Positions 1 through 7,368 of a stretch of DNA of 26,660 nucleotides are shown here, piece by piece (position 1 is the stretch's first letter; every line of letters starts with the position of its first letter). Position numbers and translations under genes: made by a program. The notes beneath the pieces are model-generated. The model was not told where the DNA came from. It made no database searches and saw only the letters and a program-made list of their open reading frames with translations. The DNA comes from Geobacter sp. UBA2189 (GTDB lineage Bacteria > Desulfobacterota > Desulfuromonadia > Geobacterales > Pseudopelobacteraceae). Location of the stretch: contig DCVL01000006.1 of NCBI GenBank assembly GCA_002328035.1, forward strand, positions 1 through 26,660, written 5' to 3'.

Positions 1-3000
1 GTGTTTGAGTAAACTTCAGTATCAAGAACAAAGAGGTTTATGTTCTTACCGGAGGCGATAACGTGATCCAGACCACCAAAGCCGATATCATATGCCCAAC
101 CATCACCACCGATACACCAGACCGATTTTTTAACAAGGTAGTCGGCAATAGGCAGCAGTTGTTTTGCAATCGTATCCTTGCTTCCCTTGATTGCGGCCTT
201 CAGCTTCTCAACCCGCCCACGCTGTGCCTCAATACCACCCTGAGTGGTCTGATCAGCAGTCAGTATCTCCTTAAACAGCTTTGCATTGGCAGCAAAGGCT
301 TTATTTCCGGACATTACCTCAAGGTATTCAGCTGCGGACTGCGTAAACTGATCAACTGTCAGTCTCATGCCGTAACCAAATTCTGCGTTGTCCTCAAACA
401 GTGAGTTCGACCAGGCAGGACCACGACCATCTGCGCGTTGCGCATATGGAGTTGTCGGCAGGTTTCCGCCGTAGATTGAGGAGCAGCCAGTGGCGTTGGC
501 AACGATCATCCTGTCACCAAAAAGTTGTGTCAACAGCTTCAGATAAGGTGTCTCACCACATCCTGCACAGGCACCCGAAAACTCAAACAACGGACGAACC
601 AGTTGGTTATTGCTCAATGTATCCAGCTTGACCTGGCTTGCATCAACATCTGGCAGCTTGAGGAAGAAATCAAAATTTTCTGCCTCTGTAGCACGAAGTG
701 GTGGCTGGAATGCCATATCAAGAGCCTTGTGATCAGGCTTCTGTTTATCCTTTGCAGGACAGTTGTGAGCGCATGCACCGCAACCGGTACAGTCCTCAGG
801 AGCCACCTGCACTGTCAGTTTCTTCCCTTCCTGACCCTTTATCTTGCAGTCGGCTGACTTGAAGGTTTTAGGGGCATCCTTCAACAGCTTGCCGTCATAC
901 GACTTCATCCTTACTGCAGCGTGGGGACAGACAAATGAGCAGATACCACACTGAATGCAGAGCGCTGCGTCCCATACAGGGATTTCAGTTGCAATATTAC
1001 GCTTCTCATACTGGCTGGTTGCTGTCGGGAATGTGCCATCGGCTGGCATTTTTGAGACAGGCAGGGTATCACCCAGTCCGGCAACCATAACACCGGTAAC
1101 ATCTTTAACAAACTTTGGTGCCTTTGAAGAAACAGCCGCCGCCATCTTCAGCTTGCTGGTAGCCTTTGCAGGAACCTTTACTTCATAGTAGTTGTTAAGG
1201 CCTGCATCAACAGCCTTGTAGTTCATCTCCAGAACCTTCTCTCCTGCCTTGCCGTAAGACTTTTTGATGGCGCCCTTTATTGAGGCCACGGCATCTTTAA
1301 GAGGTATGATGTTGGAGATTTTGAAGAAAGCCGTCTGCATAATGACGTTAATGCGCGGTCCAAGACCTATTTCGTTACCCAGCTTGACGCCATCTATTAC
1401 ATAGAATTTCATCTTTTTATCTATGATCTGCTGCTGCACCTCTTTTGGCATGGTATCCCATACCTTATCAGCACTGAATGGGGCGTTAAGGAGGAATGTG
1501 GCGCCAGTTTTAGCCTTTGCGAGCATGTCGTATTTCTCCAGGAAGGAGAAGTTGTGGCAAGCGACAAAGTCCGCTTCCTGCACCAGATATGGTGCACGTA
1601 TCGGTTTTTTACCGAAGCGGAGGTGAGAAGTGGTCATAGAGCCGGCCTTCTTGGAATCATAAACGAAATAGGCCTGTGCGTTGTTGTTGGTCTCCTCGCC
1701 AATAATCTTGATGGAGTTTTTATTGGCGCCAACTGTACCATCAGAGCCAAGGCCGAAGAACATTGCCTGGTAGGCTCCATCCATAGGGTTCTTGTAAGAG
1801 TAATCAACCTTTAGGCTTGAGTTGGTAACGTCCTCTTCAATACCCACAACAAATTTGTTGCGTGGAGTCTTGGCTTTCAGATTATCAAACACCGCTTTTG
1901 CCATAGCAGGGTTAAACTCTTTGGAACCGAGACCATAACGGCCACCAACAATTACCGGATATCCTTTAATCTTGAAGGAACCATTTGCCATAGCCTCACC
2001 AATGGCAGTGCGAACATCCAGATATATTGGCTCGCCAAGCGCTCCAGGCTCTTTGGTACGATCAAGCACGGCAATCTTCTTGACCGTCTTTGGCAAGGCC
2101 TTGGTAAAGGCATTAAGCGGGAAGGGACGGTAAAGGCGAATCTTTACTACGCCGACCTTTTCACCTTTCTTAACAAGGTTCTCGACAGTTTCCTGCACAA
2201 CGTCTGCGCCGGATCCCATAACAATAATTACCCGTTCAGCATCTTTTGCGCCGACATAATCAACCAGCTTATACTTGCGACCGGTCAACTTGCCGAATTT
2301 ATCCATCTCTTCCTGAACTACCTTTTCGCAAACAGGATAGTACGGGTTTACAGTTTCACGACCCTGGAAATAGACATCGGGGTTCTGGGCGGTACCCCTC
2401 ATTACAGGCTTGTCAGGGTTTAGGCCGCGTGCCTTATGCTCGGCAATAAGCTTTTCATCCAGCATGGCAGCCATCTCTTCTTTGGATAGCTCTACCACCT
2501 TCTGAATTTCATGTGAGGTACGGAAACCATCAAAATAATGCAGGAACGGAACCCTGCTCCTCAATGTGGATGATTGGGCTATAAGGGCAAAATCCATTAC
2601 TTCCTGGACGTTGTTGGAGCAGAGGAACGCCCAACCGGTAGAGCGGCAGGTCATTACGTCCGAATGGTCACCGAATATCGAAAGCGCCTGAGCTGCAATG
2701 GCGCGAGCCGATACATGGAAAACGGTTGAGGTTAGTTCACCAGCAATTTTGAACATATTGGGGATCATCAGCAGAAGTCCCTGGCTGGCTGTAAAGGTTG
2801 TAGTAAGCGCACCTGCCTGCAAAGCGCCATGTACTGCGCCAGAAGCGCCACCTTCGGACTGCATCTCTACCACGGAAGGGGTATTCCCCCAAATGTTCTT
2901 CTCACCCATTGCAGTTTTGGCATCGGCAATCTCACCCATGACCGAAGACGGGGTAATCGGGTAAATAGCTATAACCTCGTTTGTGGCATGTGCCACGTGG

Positions 3001-3044
3001 GCGGCGGCGGTGTTGCCGTCGATAGTGACCATCTTTTTGCTCAT
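1..3044 (-). CDS. nifJ: Pyruvate:ferredoxin (flavodoxin) oxidoreductase, 3' end cut by window edge
   Basis: Single-chain PFOR, which interconverts pyruvate + CoA with acetyl-CoA + CO2 using ferredoxin or flavodoxin; cytoplasmic central carbon metabolism of an anaerobe. ATG at 3044-3042 follows a strong GAGGAGGAGG ribosome site. 1014 codons are visible without a stop. The N-terminal pyruvate-binding domain (about residues 1-240, with YPITPSS and TASQG) is followed by the transketolase-like C domain, and a bacterial 2[4Fe-4S] insert lies near residues 693-760 (CIQCGICSFVCP, then CTGCGACAHNCP). A further cluster cysteine pair is in GACAGCGE near residue 825. The TPP motif GDGWAYDIGFGGLDH lies just before the edge. 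The family is about 1170-1200 aa, so roughly the last 170 residues are missing, including the rest of the TPP domain. It sits 58 bp after recR on the same strand and is probably the last gene of the dnaX-recR operon. The symbol por is also used. Confidence 0.96.
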   Translation of the reverse strand, partial: MSKKMVTIDGNTAAAHVAHATNEVIAIYPITPSSVMGEIADAKTAMGEKNIWGNTPSVVEMQSEGGASGAVHGALQAGALTTTFTASQGLLLMIPNMFKIAGELTSTVFHVSARAIAAQALSIFGDHSDVMTCRSTGWAFLCSNNVQEVMDFALIAQSSTLRSRVPFLHYFDGFRTSHEIQKVVELSKEEMAAMLDEKLIAEHKARGLNPDKPVMRGTAQNPDVYFQGRETVNPYYPVCEKVVQEEMDKFGKLTGRKYKLVDYVGAKDAERVIIVMGSGADVVQETVENLVKKGEKVGVVKIRLYRPFPLNAFTKALPKTVKKIAVLDRTKEPGALGEPIYLDVRTAIGEAMANGSFKIKGYPVIVGGRYGLGSKEFNPAMAKAVFDNLKAKTPRNKFVVGIEEDVTNSSLKVDYSYKNPMDGAYQAMFFGLGSDGTVGANKNSIKIIGEETNNNAQAYFVYDSKKAGSMTTSHLRFGKKPIRAPYLVQEADFVACHNFSFLEKYDMLAKAKTGATFLLNAPFSADKVWDTMPKEVQQQIIDKKMKFYVIDGVKLGNEIGLGPRINVIMQTAFFKISNIIPLKDAVASIKGAIKKSYGKAGEKVLEMNYKAVDAGLNNYYEVKVPAKATSKLKMAAAVSSKAPKFVKDVTGVMVAGLGDTLPVSKMPADGTFPTATSQYEKRNIATEIPVWDAALCIQCGICSFVCPHAAVRMKSYDGKLLKDAPKTFKSADCKIKGQEGKKLTVQVAPEDCTGCGACAHNCPAKDKQKPDHKALDMAFQPPLRATEAENFDFFLKLPDVDASQVKLDTLSNNQLVRPLFEFSGACAGCGETPYLKLLTQLFGDRMIVANATGCSSIYGGNLPTTPYAQRADGRGPAWSNSLFEDNAEFGYGMRLTVDQFTQSAAEYLEVMSGNKAFAANAKLFKEILTADQTTQGGIEAQRGRVEKLKAAIKGSKDTIAKQLLPIADYLVKKSVWCIGGDGWAYDIGFGGLDHVIASGKNINLFVLDTEVYSN

Positions 3045-3102
3045 GCTGTTCCTCCTCCTCTGTTTGTGCCTGTTGGTTTAAAGTTTTGATATCAGGATAT
3101 AT

Positions 3103-3696
3103 CTAAAATTCACTTCTGCCTTTAAGAGCCCACTGAACAGTTGCCGGATCGACAAATTCTATATCACTGCCAAGAGGGATTCCGTGCGCCAGGCGAGTCA
3201 CTTTCACCCCCAGCGGTTTAAGCTGACGGGCAAGATAGAGAGCCGTGGTTTCACCTTCAACAGTGAAGTTTGTGGCTACAACCACCTCTTCTATTCCGCC
3301 CTTCGCTATGCGTTGAATCAGCTCTTTTATGCGAAGGTCATCCGGATTTACGCCATGAAGAGGCGAAATAGCTCCTTGCAACACATGGTAGCTGCCATGG
3401 AACGCATTGCTGCGCTCCAGAGCCAGCAGATCCTGCGATGTTTCAACAACGCAAACAACTCTTGTGTCCCGACCACCGGAGCAGACAGGACAGGGATCCT
3501 GTTCAGTAATGGCAAAGCAGACAGAACAGGCACAAATTCGTTCCTTAACTGAAGTAAGTGCTTCAGCAAGCGCTACTAGATTCTGGGGCGACTTAAGCAG
3601 GTGAAAGGCAAGGCGGAGAGCAGTCCGTTCACCTATGCCGGGAAGCTTTTTAAGCTCACCAACCAGTTTTGTCAGTGCAGGGGCATGTTGTAGCAT
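3103..3696 (-). CDS. recR: Recombination mediator protein RecR
   Basis: RecR works with RecO (and RecF) to load RecA on SSB-coated single-stranded DNA during gap repair. The 197-residue protein has the usual family length and layout: an N-terminal helix-hairpin-helix (LPGIGERTALRLAF, residues 18-31), a C4 zinc finger (C57, C60, C69, C72), then a Toprim domain (VCVVE at 81-85, HGIPLGSDIEFVD near the C-terminus). It is third in the order dnaX-ebfC-recR, a common bacterial arrangement. The ATG at 3696 has no obvious Shine-Dalgarno, unlike its neighbours, but family alignment from memory (MLQ start before the hairpin) supports it. The 134 bp in front of it is AT-rich and carries a direct repeat, so it may also have its own promoter. 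Confidence 0.97.
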   Translation of the reverse strand: MLQHAPALTKLVGELKKLPGIGERTALRLAFHLLKSPQNLVALAEALTSVKERICACSVCFAITEQDPCPVCSGGRDTRVVCVVETSQDLLALERSNAFHGSYHVLQGAISPLHGVNPDDLRIKELIQRIAKGGIEEVVVATNFTVEGETTALYLARQLKPLGVKVTRLAHGIPLGSDIEFVDPATVQWALKGRSEF

Positions 3697-3735
3697 AGAA
3701 TAAATGCCAATAAAACAATTTTTTATAGTAAAAAA

Positions 3736-3821
3736 ATTAAGTGTAACTAAAATTATAGTGACAATATCGTTGTATTACTGAGACTATAAAGTTAGAGCAT
3801 GGATAAAAATATTAAGTGTAA
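3736..3821. repeat. Two copies of an 11-bp direct repeat upstream of recR
   Basis: ATTAAGTGTAA occurs at 3736-3746 and 3811-3821, each followed by C/A then TAAAA, so 16 of 17 bases agree. The copies are 75 bp apart, about seven helical turns. They are in the AT-rich 134-bp gap between ebfC and recR. A TATAAT-like -10 for the minus strand lies at 3752-3757 but without a good -35. The role is unknown: possible operator pair or chance in AT-rich DNA. Confidence 0.45.
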
Positions 3822-3830
3822 ATAAAAAAT

Positions 3831-4145
3831 TTAGAACAGGCCTGGGATGTTCATACCGCCGGTAATCTTTGACATCTCTGCAGATAATTCGGCATGTACG
3901 GTTTTAAGAGCCTCATTTACTGCGGTAATTATCAGATCCTGCAACATTTCAACATCGTTCGGATCAACAGCTTCCGGCTTGATTAACAGAGATTTAATCT
4001 CATTTTTACCGTTTACGACAACCGTAACAGCACCACCACCAGAAGTAGCGGTTGCCTCTTTAAGCGCTGCCTCCTCCTGAAGCTTTCCCATCTTCTGCTG
4101 AATCATCTGAGCCTGCTTCATAATACCGGCTAAACCTTTAGACAT
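3831..4145 (-). CDS. ebfC: YbaB/EbfC family nucleoid-associated protein
   Basis: Small DNA-binding dimer thought to shape the nucleoid and to accompany the DnaX/RecR functions; cytoplasmic. The 104-residue protein has the typical family length and pattern. There is an N-terminal helix rich in Q, M and K (IMKQAQMIQQKMGKLQEE, residues 8-25), a central beta-hairpin segment with AVTVVVNGKNEIKSLLIKPEAVD, a helix LQDLIITAVNEAL, and a glycine/methionine tail (ITGGMNIPGLF). The ATG at 4145 has a good ribosome site (GAGGAGGAA, 6 nt upstream). It lies 45 bp after dnaX and 134 bp before recR, matching the conserved dnaX-ebfC-recR cluster. The gene is also called ybaB. Confidence 0.95.
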   Translation of the reverse strand: MSKGLAGIMKQAQMIQQKMGKLQEEAALKEATATSGGGAVTVVVNGKNEIKSLLIKPEAVDPNDVEMLQDLIITAVNEALKTVHAELSAEMSKITGGMNIPGLF

Positions 4146-4190
4146 CGTTTCATTCCTCCTCTGTTCCTGTATTAAAGAACTTACAGTTTT

Positions 4191-5843
4191 TCAAAGTTCC
4201 TTGATCTCGATAATTTCTCCATCCAGTATCCGTAAGACCTCCTGGACGAGCGGGTGCTCGGCTACTTCTCTTCGAACCGACTCTTTTCTTTGTTCTGCCT
4301 CAAGCTTTTTTTTTTCAGCCATTGATGCTGGCGAGCCAATGGAACCGGACTGTGGCATCGAAATAATCTTCAGAGTTGTCGAATGCCCCATAAACTGTGA
4401 CAGTAGCAACTCAAGAGCCTGCTTGTTATCGGAATCCTGCATGCTGGTAAGAAAATATGAACCTTCAGGGAAACCTATCTCAGCCCTGTCAGGGCTGTAT
4501 GCAACAGGAGAACCATGCTCCATAAGCGCCCCAAGCGCCGGCTTCCGTTTCAGACAAAACTGAACAAACTCTTCCCAGCTACCACCATTTCCTTTTTCCG
4601 GATTGGAAGGTTTTTCATCTGACAACGCTTTAGCAGCCGCAGACGGTTTAGCTCGAGTTGGCTCAGAGAGGCGAGCCGGAGCAGATTCTTTGAGATGAGG
4701 AGCTACAGCCTCAAGCTGGTTTATTCGATCCAGCAATCGATTAACAGGAACAACCGGCTGGAGGGTAACCATCTTAAGCAGAGCCATCTCCAGAAGCAGG
4801 CGGGGGAAAGTGGCGTGAGACATCTCACTTTCAGCCTTTATCAGCAAGGTAAGGCGACGCTGAATATCCGAGGTTGACTGTTCAGTAACCTGTAGGCGTA
4901 ACTCATCAAGTTCCGCCTCAGCCAGATCCAGTATTTCAGCAGGCTTCGGCAGAGCAGAGACTATCAGCAGGTTACGAAAATGGCTGATAAGCTCCTGAGT
5001 AAACTGACGAATATTATAGCCAAAAGAATCCACCCTCCTGATCCCTTCAAGGGCAGCCTGAGAATTTCCGGAAAATACAGAGGAGGATATTTCTGAAAGC
5101 AGACGCCTGTCAACCACCCCTACAAGCGTTGCAACATCTTCATCCGCCACCGTATTACCACAAAAAGCAAGCACCTGATCAAAACAGGTTATTGAGTCCC
5201 GCATGCTGCCGTCACCCTTTCGGGCAACAAGAGCCAAGGCATCATCGCTGATCTGGATTGATTCACTATCCGATATCTCCCTCAAACGCTTTACTATTTT
5301 TACAAGCGGAACCCGCTTGAAGTCAAAGCGCTGGCATCGGGAAAGAATGGTTATAGGCAGCTTGTGAGGTTCAGTGGTGGCAAAGACGAATTTAACGTGA
5401 GGCGGAGGTTCTTCAAGAGTCTTTAACAGCGCGTTAAAGGCGTTTGTTGAGAGCATATGGACTTCATCAATAATGTAGATCTTGTAGCGGCTGTGTGAAG
5501 GGAGATAACGGCTGTTATCACGCAACTCACGCACATCATCAACCCCTGTATTTGAAGCACCGTCTATCTCGAATACATCTGTGGAGTTTCCCTCTGTGAT
5601 CTCCTTGCATAACGGGCAGGCATTGCAAGGCTCTACAGCAGGGCCATGCTCACAGTTTAGAGCCTTTGCAAGGATTCTTGCTGCACTGGTCTTTCCAACC
5701 CCACGGGCACCTGTAAAAAGAAATGCATGAGCTACACGGCCTGTTTCAATGGCATTCTGCAGAGTACGGCTGACATGCTCCTGGCCAGTCAACTCGGCGA
5801 ATGTCTGAGGACGATATTTGCGGGCAAGGACTTCGTAGGACAC
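4191..5843 (-). CDS. dnaX: DNA polymerase III subunits gamma/tau
   Basis: Clamp-loader ATPase and replisome organiser. The 550-residue protein has Walker A GARGVGKTS (45-53), zinc cysteines C64, C73, C76 and C79, Walker B IIDEVH (124-129) and the SRC motif (168-170), so domains I-III are intact. A low-complexity linker (about 380-425) leads to a C-terminal tau-like domain. The start is GTG at 5843-5841, preceded at good spacing by AGGAAG; no nearer ATG keeps the conserved YEVLARKYRPQTF. A run of ten A residues in the mRNA (plus-strand T tract 4306-4315) encodes E510-K513. A -1 shift there gives Ala then TGA, so a 514-residue short form is possible. It lies 37 nt downstream of the SRP RNA gene, with no terminator between, so co-transcription is likely. 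Confidence 0.97.
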   Translation of the reverse strand: MSYEVLARKYRPQTFAELTGQEHVSRTLQNAIETGRVAHAFLFTGARGVGKTSAARILAKALNCEHGPAVEPCNACPLCKEITEGNSTDVFEIDGASNTGVDDVRELRDNSRYLPSHSRYKIYIIDEVHMLSTNAFNALLKTLEEPPPHVKFVFATTEPHKLPITILSRCQRFDFKRVPLVKIVKRLREISDSESIQISDDALALVARKGDGSMRDSITCFDQVLAFCGNTVADEDVATLVGVVDRRLLSEISSSVFSGNSQAALEGIRRVDSFGYNIRQFTQELISHFRNLLIVSALPKPAEILDLAEAELDELRLQVTEQSTSDIQRRLTLLIKAESEMSHATFPRLLLEMALLKMVTLQPVVPVNRLLDRINQLEAVAPHLKESAPARLSEPTRAKPSAAAKALSDEKPSNPEKGNGGSWEEFVQFCLKRKPALGALMEHGSPVAYSPDRAEIGFPEGSYFLTSMQDSDNKQALELLLSQFMGHSTTLKIISMPQSGSIGSPASMAEKKKLEAEQRKESVRREVAEHPLVQEVLRILDGEIIEIKEL

Positions 5844-5879
5844 TGGCGACTTCCTGGATATACACTATGGATAAATTTA

Positions 5880-6003
5880 CAGGCGCAGATGATAGCCGGG
5901 TTGGCCTGCGGCACACAGCTACAGCCGCTGCCGTTGCTTCCTTCCGGACCTGGCGGGGTTCACGGCCTGCCGTTGCGCAGGGCCCGACTATCATCTCCGC
6001 CTG
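5880..6003 (-). ncRNA. ffs: Signal recognition particle RNA (4.5S / small SRP RNA)
   Basis: The SRP RNA binds Ffh and guides co-translational membrane targeting. On the minus strand the conserved domain IV loop core AGGTCCGGAAGGAAGCA is present (about 5934-5950). The ends pair as a long hairpin: the 16 bases at 5988-6003 are complementary to 5880-5895 with one mismatch, giving a rod of about 124 nt as expected for the short bacterial form. Exact ends are inferred from this pairing. It sits directly upstream of dnaX, the same arrangement as scr-dnaX in Bacillus subtilis. No U tract follows, so the RNA is probably processed from a longer transcript. Confidence 0.95.
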
Positions 6004-6041
6004 TAAAAAAGACGACCACCAAATTGTATCGAGCAGACCCC

Positions 6042-6070
6042 TGCATAACATACTAGCAATGGTTTGTCAA
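6042..6070 (-). promoter_or_regulatory. Candidate sigma70 promoter for ffs-dnaX
   Basis: On the minus strand a perfect TTGACA (6070-6065) is followed after 17 bp by TATGCA (6047-6042), a weak -10. Transcription would begin near 6035, about 30 nt before the SRP RNA 5' end, leaving a leader to be trimmed. A second -10-like TACAAT lies at 6028-6023 without a matching -35. This is the only near-consensus -35 between fabH and ffs. Confidence 0.5.
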
Positions 6071-6115
6071 AAGGGAGGTGACTTATGGAGTTACAACAAA
6101 AAGGGCTGTGACCCG

Positions 6116-6148
6116 CTCCGCCCGTGGGCGGAGTTTTCACAAAAACTC
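6116..6148 (-). terminator. Overlapping hairpins after fabH
   Basis: Two overlapping inverted repeats follow the fabH stop. GAGTTTT/AAAACTC is at 6131-6137 and 6142-6148. A GC-rich CTCCGCCC/GGGCGGAG pair, with a 2-nt gap, is at 6116-6123 and 6126-6133. On the minus strand a T5 tract (6103-6099 region) comes about 12 nt after the GC-rich stem, so the fit to an intrinsic terminator is imperfect. On the plus strand the GC-rich stem is followed directly by TTTT. Confidence 0.5.
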
Positions 6149-6158
6149 GATCACAGTT

Positions 6159-7142
6159 TCAGAATCTTATCAGAAGGCCGCCCCAGGAAAGACCGCCACC
6201 AAAGCCCATGACCAAAACAAGTTGCCCCGGCTTTATGGTTCCGTTACGCCGGTATTCATCAAGAGCCAGAGCTACGGATGCAGCCGAGGTATTTCCATAC
6301 TTCTGGAGATTAACCAGAAATTTTTCTTTAGGGATATTATGCTTTTTGGCAACTGAATCGATAATTCTTAGGTTAGCCTGATGGGGTATAAGCCAGTCCA
6401 GATTAGATGGCACAATCCCCGCTTTTTTACAGATAATCTCGATAAGCTCTGGTATGGCACTGACGGCAAAGACATACACTGGCTTGCCAGCCATGTAGAA
6501 AGTATTCTCTTTTGCTGCAATGGTCTCTGCGGTAACCGGCTTGCGGGAACCGGATGAAGGAACCTGGATGAGAGGCCAACCATTCCCGTCGGTACGTATG
6601 TATGACTGGAGTATTCCCTGTTCAGGGTCGTCCCCTGCCTTTAATACTACCGCTGCTGCTCCATCTCCAAAGAGTGGAGCCGTTGTCTTGTCTTCAAAGT
6701 TCAGGATCTTGGAATAGGTATCGGCTCCAATTACCAGCGCGGTACGAGCTTTGCCTGACCTGATAAAGCTGTCAGCTGTGTCGAGAGCAAAAACGAAACT
6801 ACCGCATACCGAGTTAAGATCAAAGGCAAATGCATTGATGGCTCCAATCTCCTTCTGCACCATACAGGCGGTGGCCGGAAGGCTCATGTCAGGAGTAGAG
6901 GTACCAAGCACAATACAGTCAATTTCATCACTCTTCATCCCCGCATCAGTAAGGGCGGCAACAGCGGCACGAACAGCCAAATCTGCGGTTGATTCGTCAG
7001 GCGCTGCAAAACGTCGTTCACGGATACCGGTGCGGGACGATATCCATTCATCTGCGTTTTCAACCAGATAGGAAAAAAAATCATTGCCTACCACCCGTTC
7101 AGGAAGGCCTGCACCACTGCCAATTATACAGGATTGTGCCAT
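6159..7142 (-). CDS. fabH: Beta-ketoacyl-ACP synthase III (FabH-type)
   Basis: Condenses an acyl-CoA starter with malonyl-ACP to begin fatty acid synthesis (or a related condensation); cytoplasmic. The 327-residue protein has normal length for FabH. The thiolase-fold catalytic triad is visible: C113 in LNSVCGSFVFAL, H254 in PHQANLRI, N284 in KYGNTSAAS. The C-terminus GFGGGLSWGGLLIRF is characteristic. The active-site context SVCGS differs from the more usual AACAG, so this may be a second or specialised FabH copy rather than the housekeeping one. It is not in a plsX/fabD/acpP cluster. It is transcribed alone from a promoter in the divergent gap with uup. The ATG at 7142 has only a weak GGA-type ribosome site. 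Substrate preference cannot be read from the sequence. Confidence 0.92.
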   Translation of the reverse strand: MAQSCIIGSGAGLPERVVGNDFFSYLVENADEWISSRTGIRERRFAAPDESTADLAVRAAVAALTDAGMKSDEIDCIVLGTSTPDMSLPATACMVQKEIGAINAFAFDLNSVCGSFVFALDTADSFIRSGKARTALVIGADTYSKILNFEDKTTAPLFGDGAAAVVLKAGDDPEQGILQSYIRTDGNGWPLIQVPSSGSRKPVTAETIAAKENTFYMAGKPVYVFAVSAIPELIEIICKKAGIVPSNLDWLIPHQANLRIIDSVAKKHNIPKEKFLVNLQKYGNTSAASVALALDEYRRNGTIKPGQLVLVMGFGGGLSWGGLLIRF

Positions 7143-7368
7143 TTATGCTGTCCGTCGCATCAAAAGCGAGCGTCCCTTCTTTAAATTTGGCGCACTATCT
7201 CACATACAAACACCGTTTGTCAATTGTCCGGGCAAATAATGAATTAATCTTCTCGTGGTGAAAATTGCGTTTATTATGACCTGATTTCAATGTACTCTTA
7301 TTTGTGATGACACCTATTTGGAAGCATGTATCATCAGTTTGTTATTATTGCATACAGGGGACTGCTAG
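7143..7368. other. Divergent intergenic region between fabH and uup
   Basis: This 226-bp gap contains the fabH promoter described separately. For uup on the plus strand only weak candidates are seen: TTGGAA at 7318-7323, then TATTAT after 19 bp. The uup ribosome site AGGGGA precedes its ATG. No RNA gene or ORF with coding character is visible. Confidence 0.5.
7194..7223 (-). promoter_or_regulatory. fabH promoter with an internal palindrome
   Basis: On the minus strand TTGACA (7223-7218) is followed after 18 bp by GATAGT (7199-7194, 4 of 6 matches). The predicted start is near 7187, about 45 nt before the fabH ATG. The spacer holds a perfect 6-3-6 palindrome ACAAACACCGTTTGT (7206-7220), which overlaps the -35 by three bases. 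A dimeric repressor bound there would block the promoter. The regulator is not identifiable here. Confidence 0.6.

Noticed and set aside
63..2964. Several plus-strand ORFs of 66-113 aa
   Set aside because: All are antisense to the continuous nifJ frame, which has strong motif support.
5727..6211. Plus-strand ORFs of 109 and 136 aa across the ffs region
   Set aside because: They are antisense to dnaX and the structured SRP RNA, and the RNA explains the sequence.
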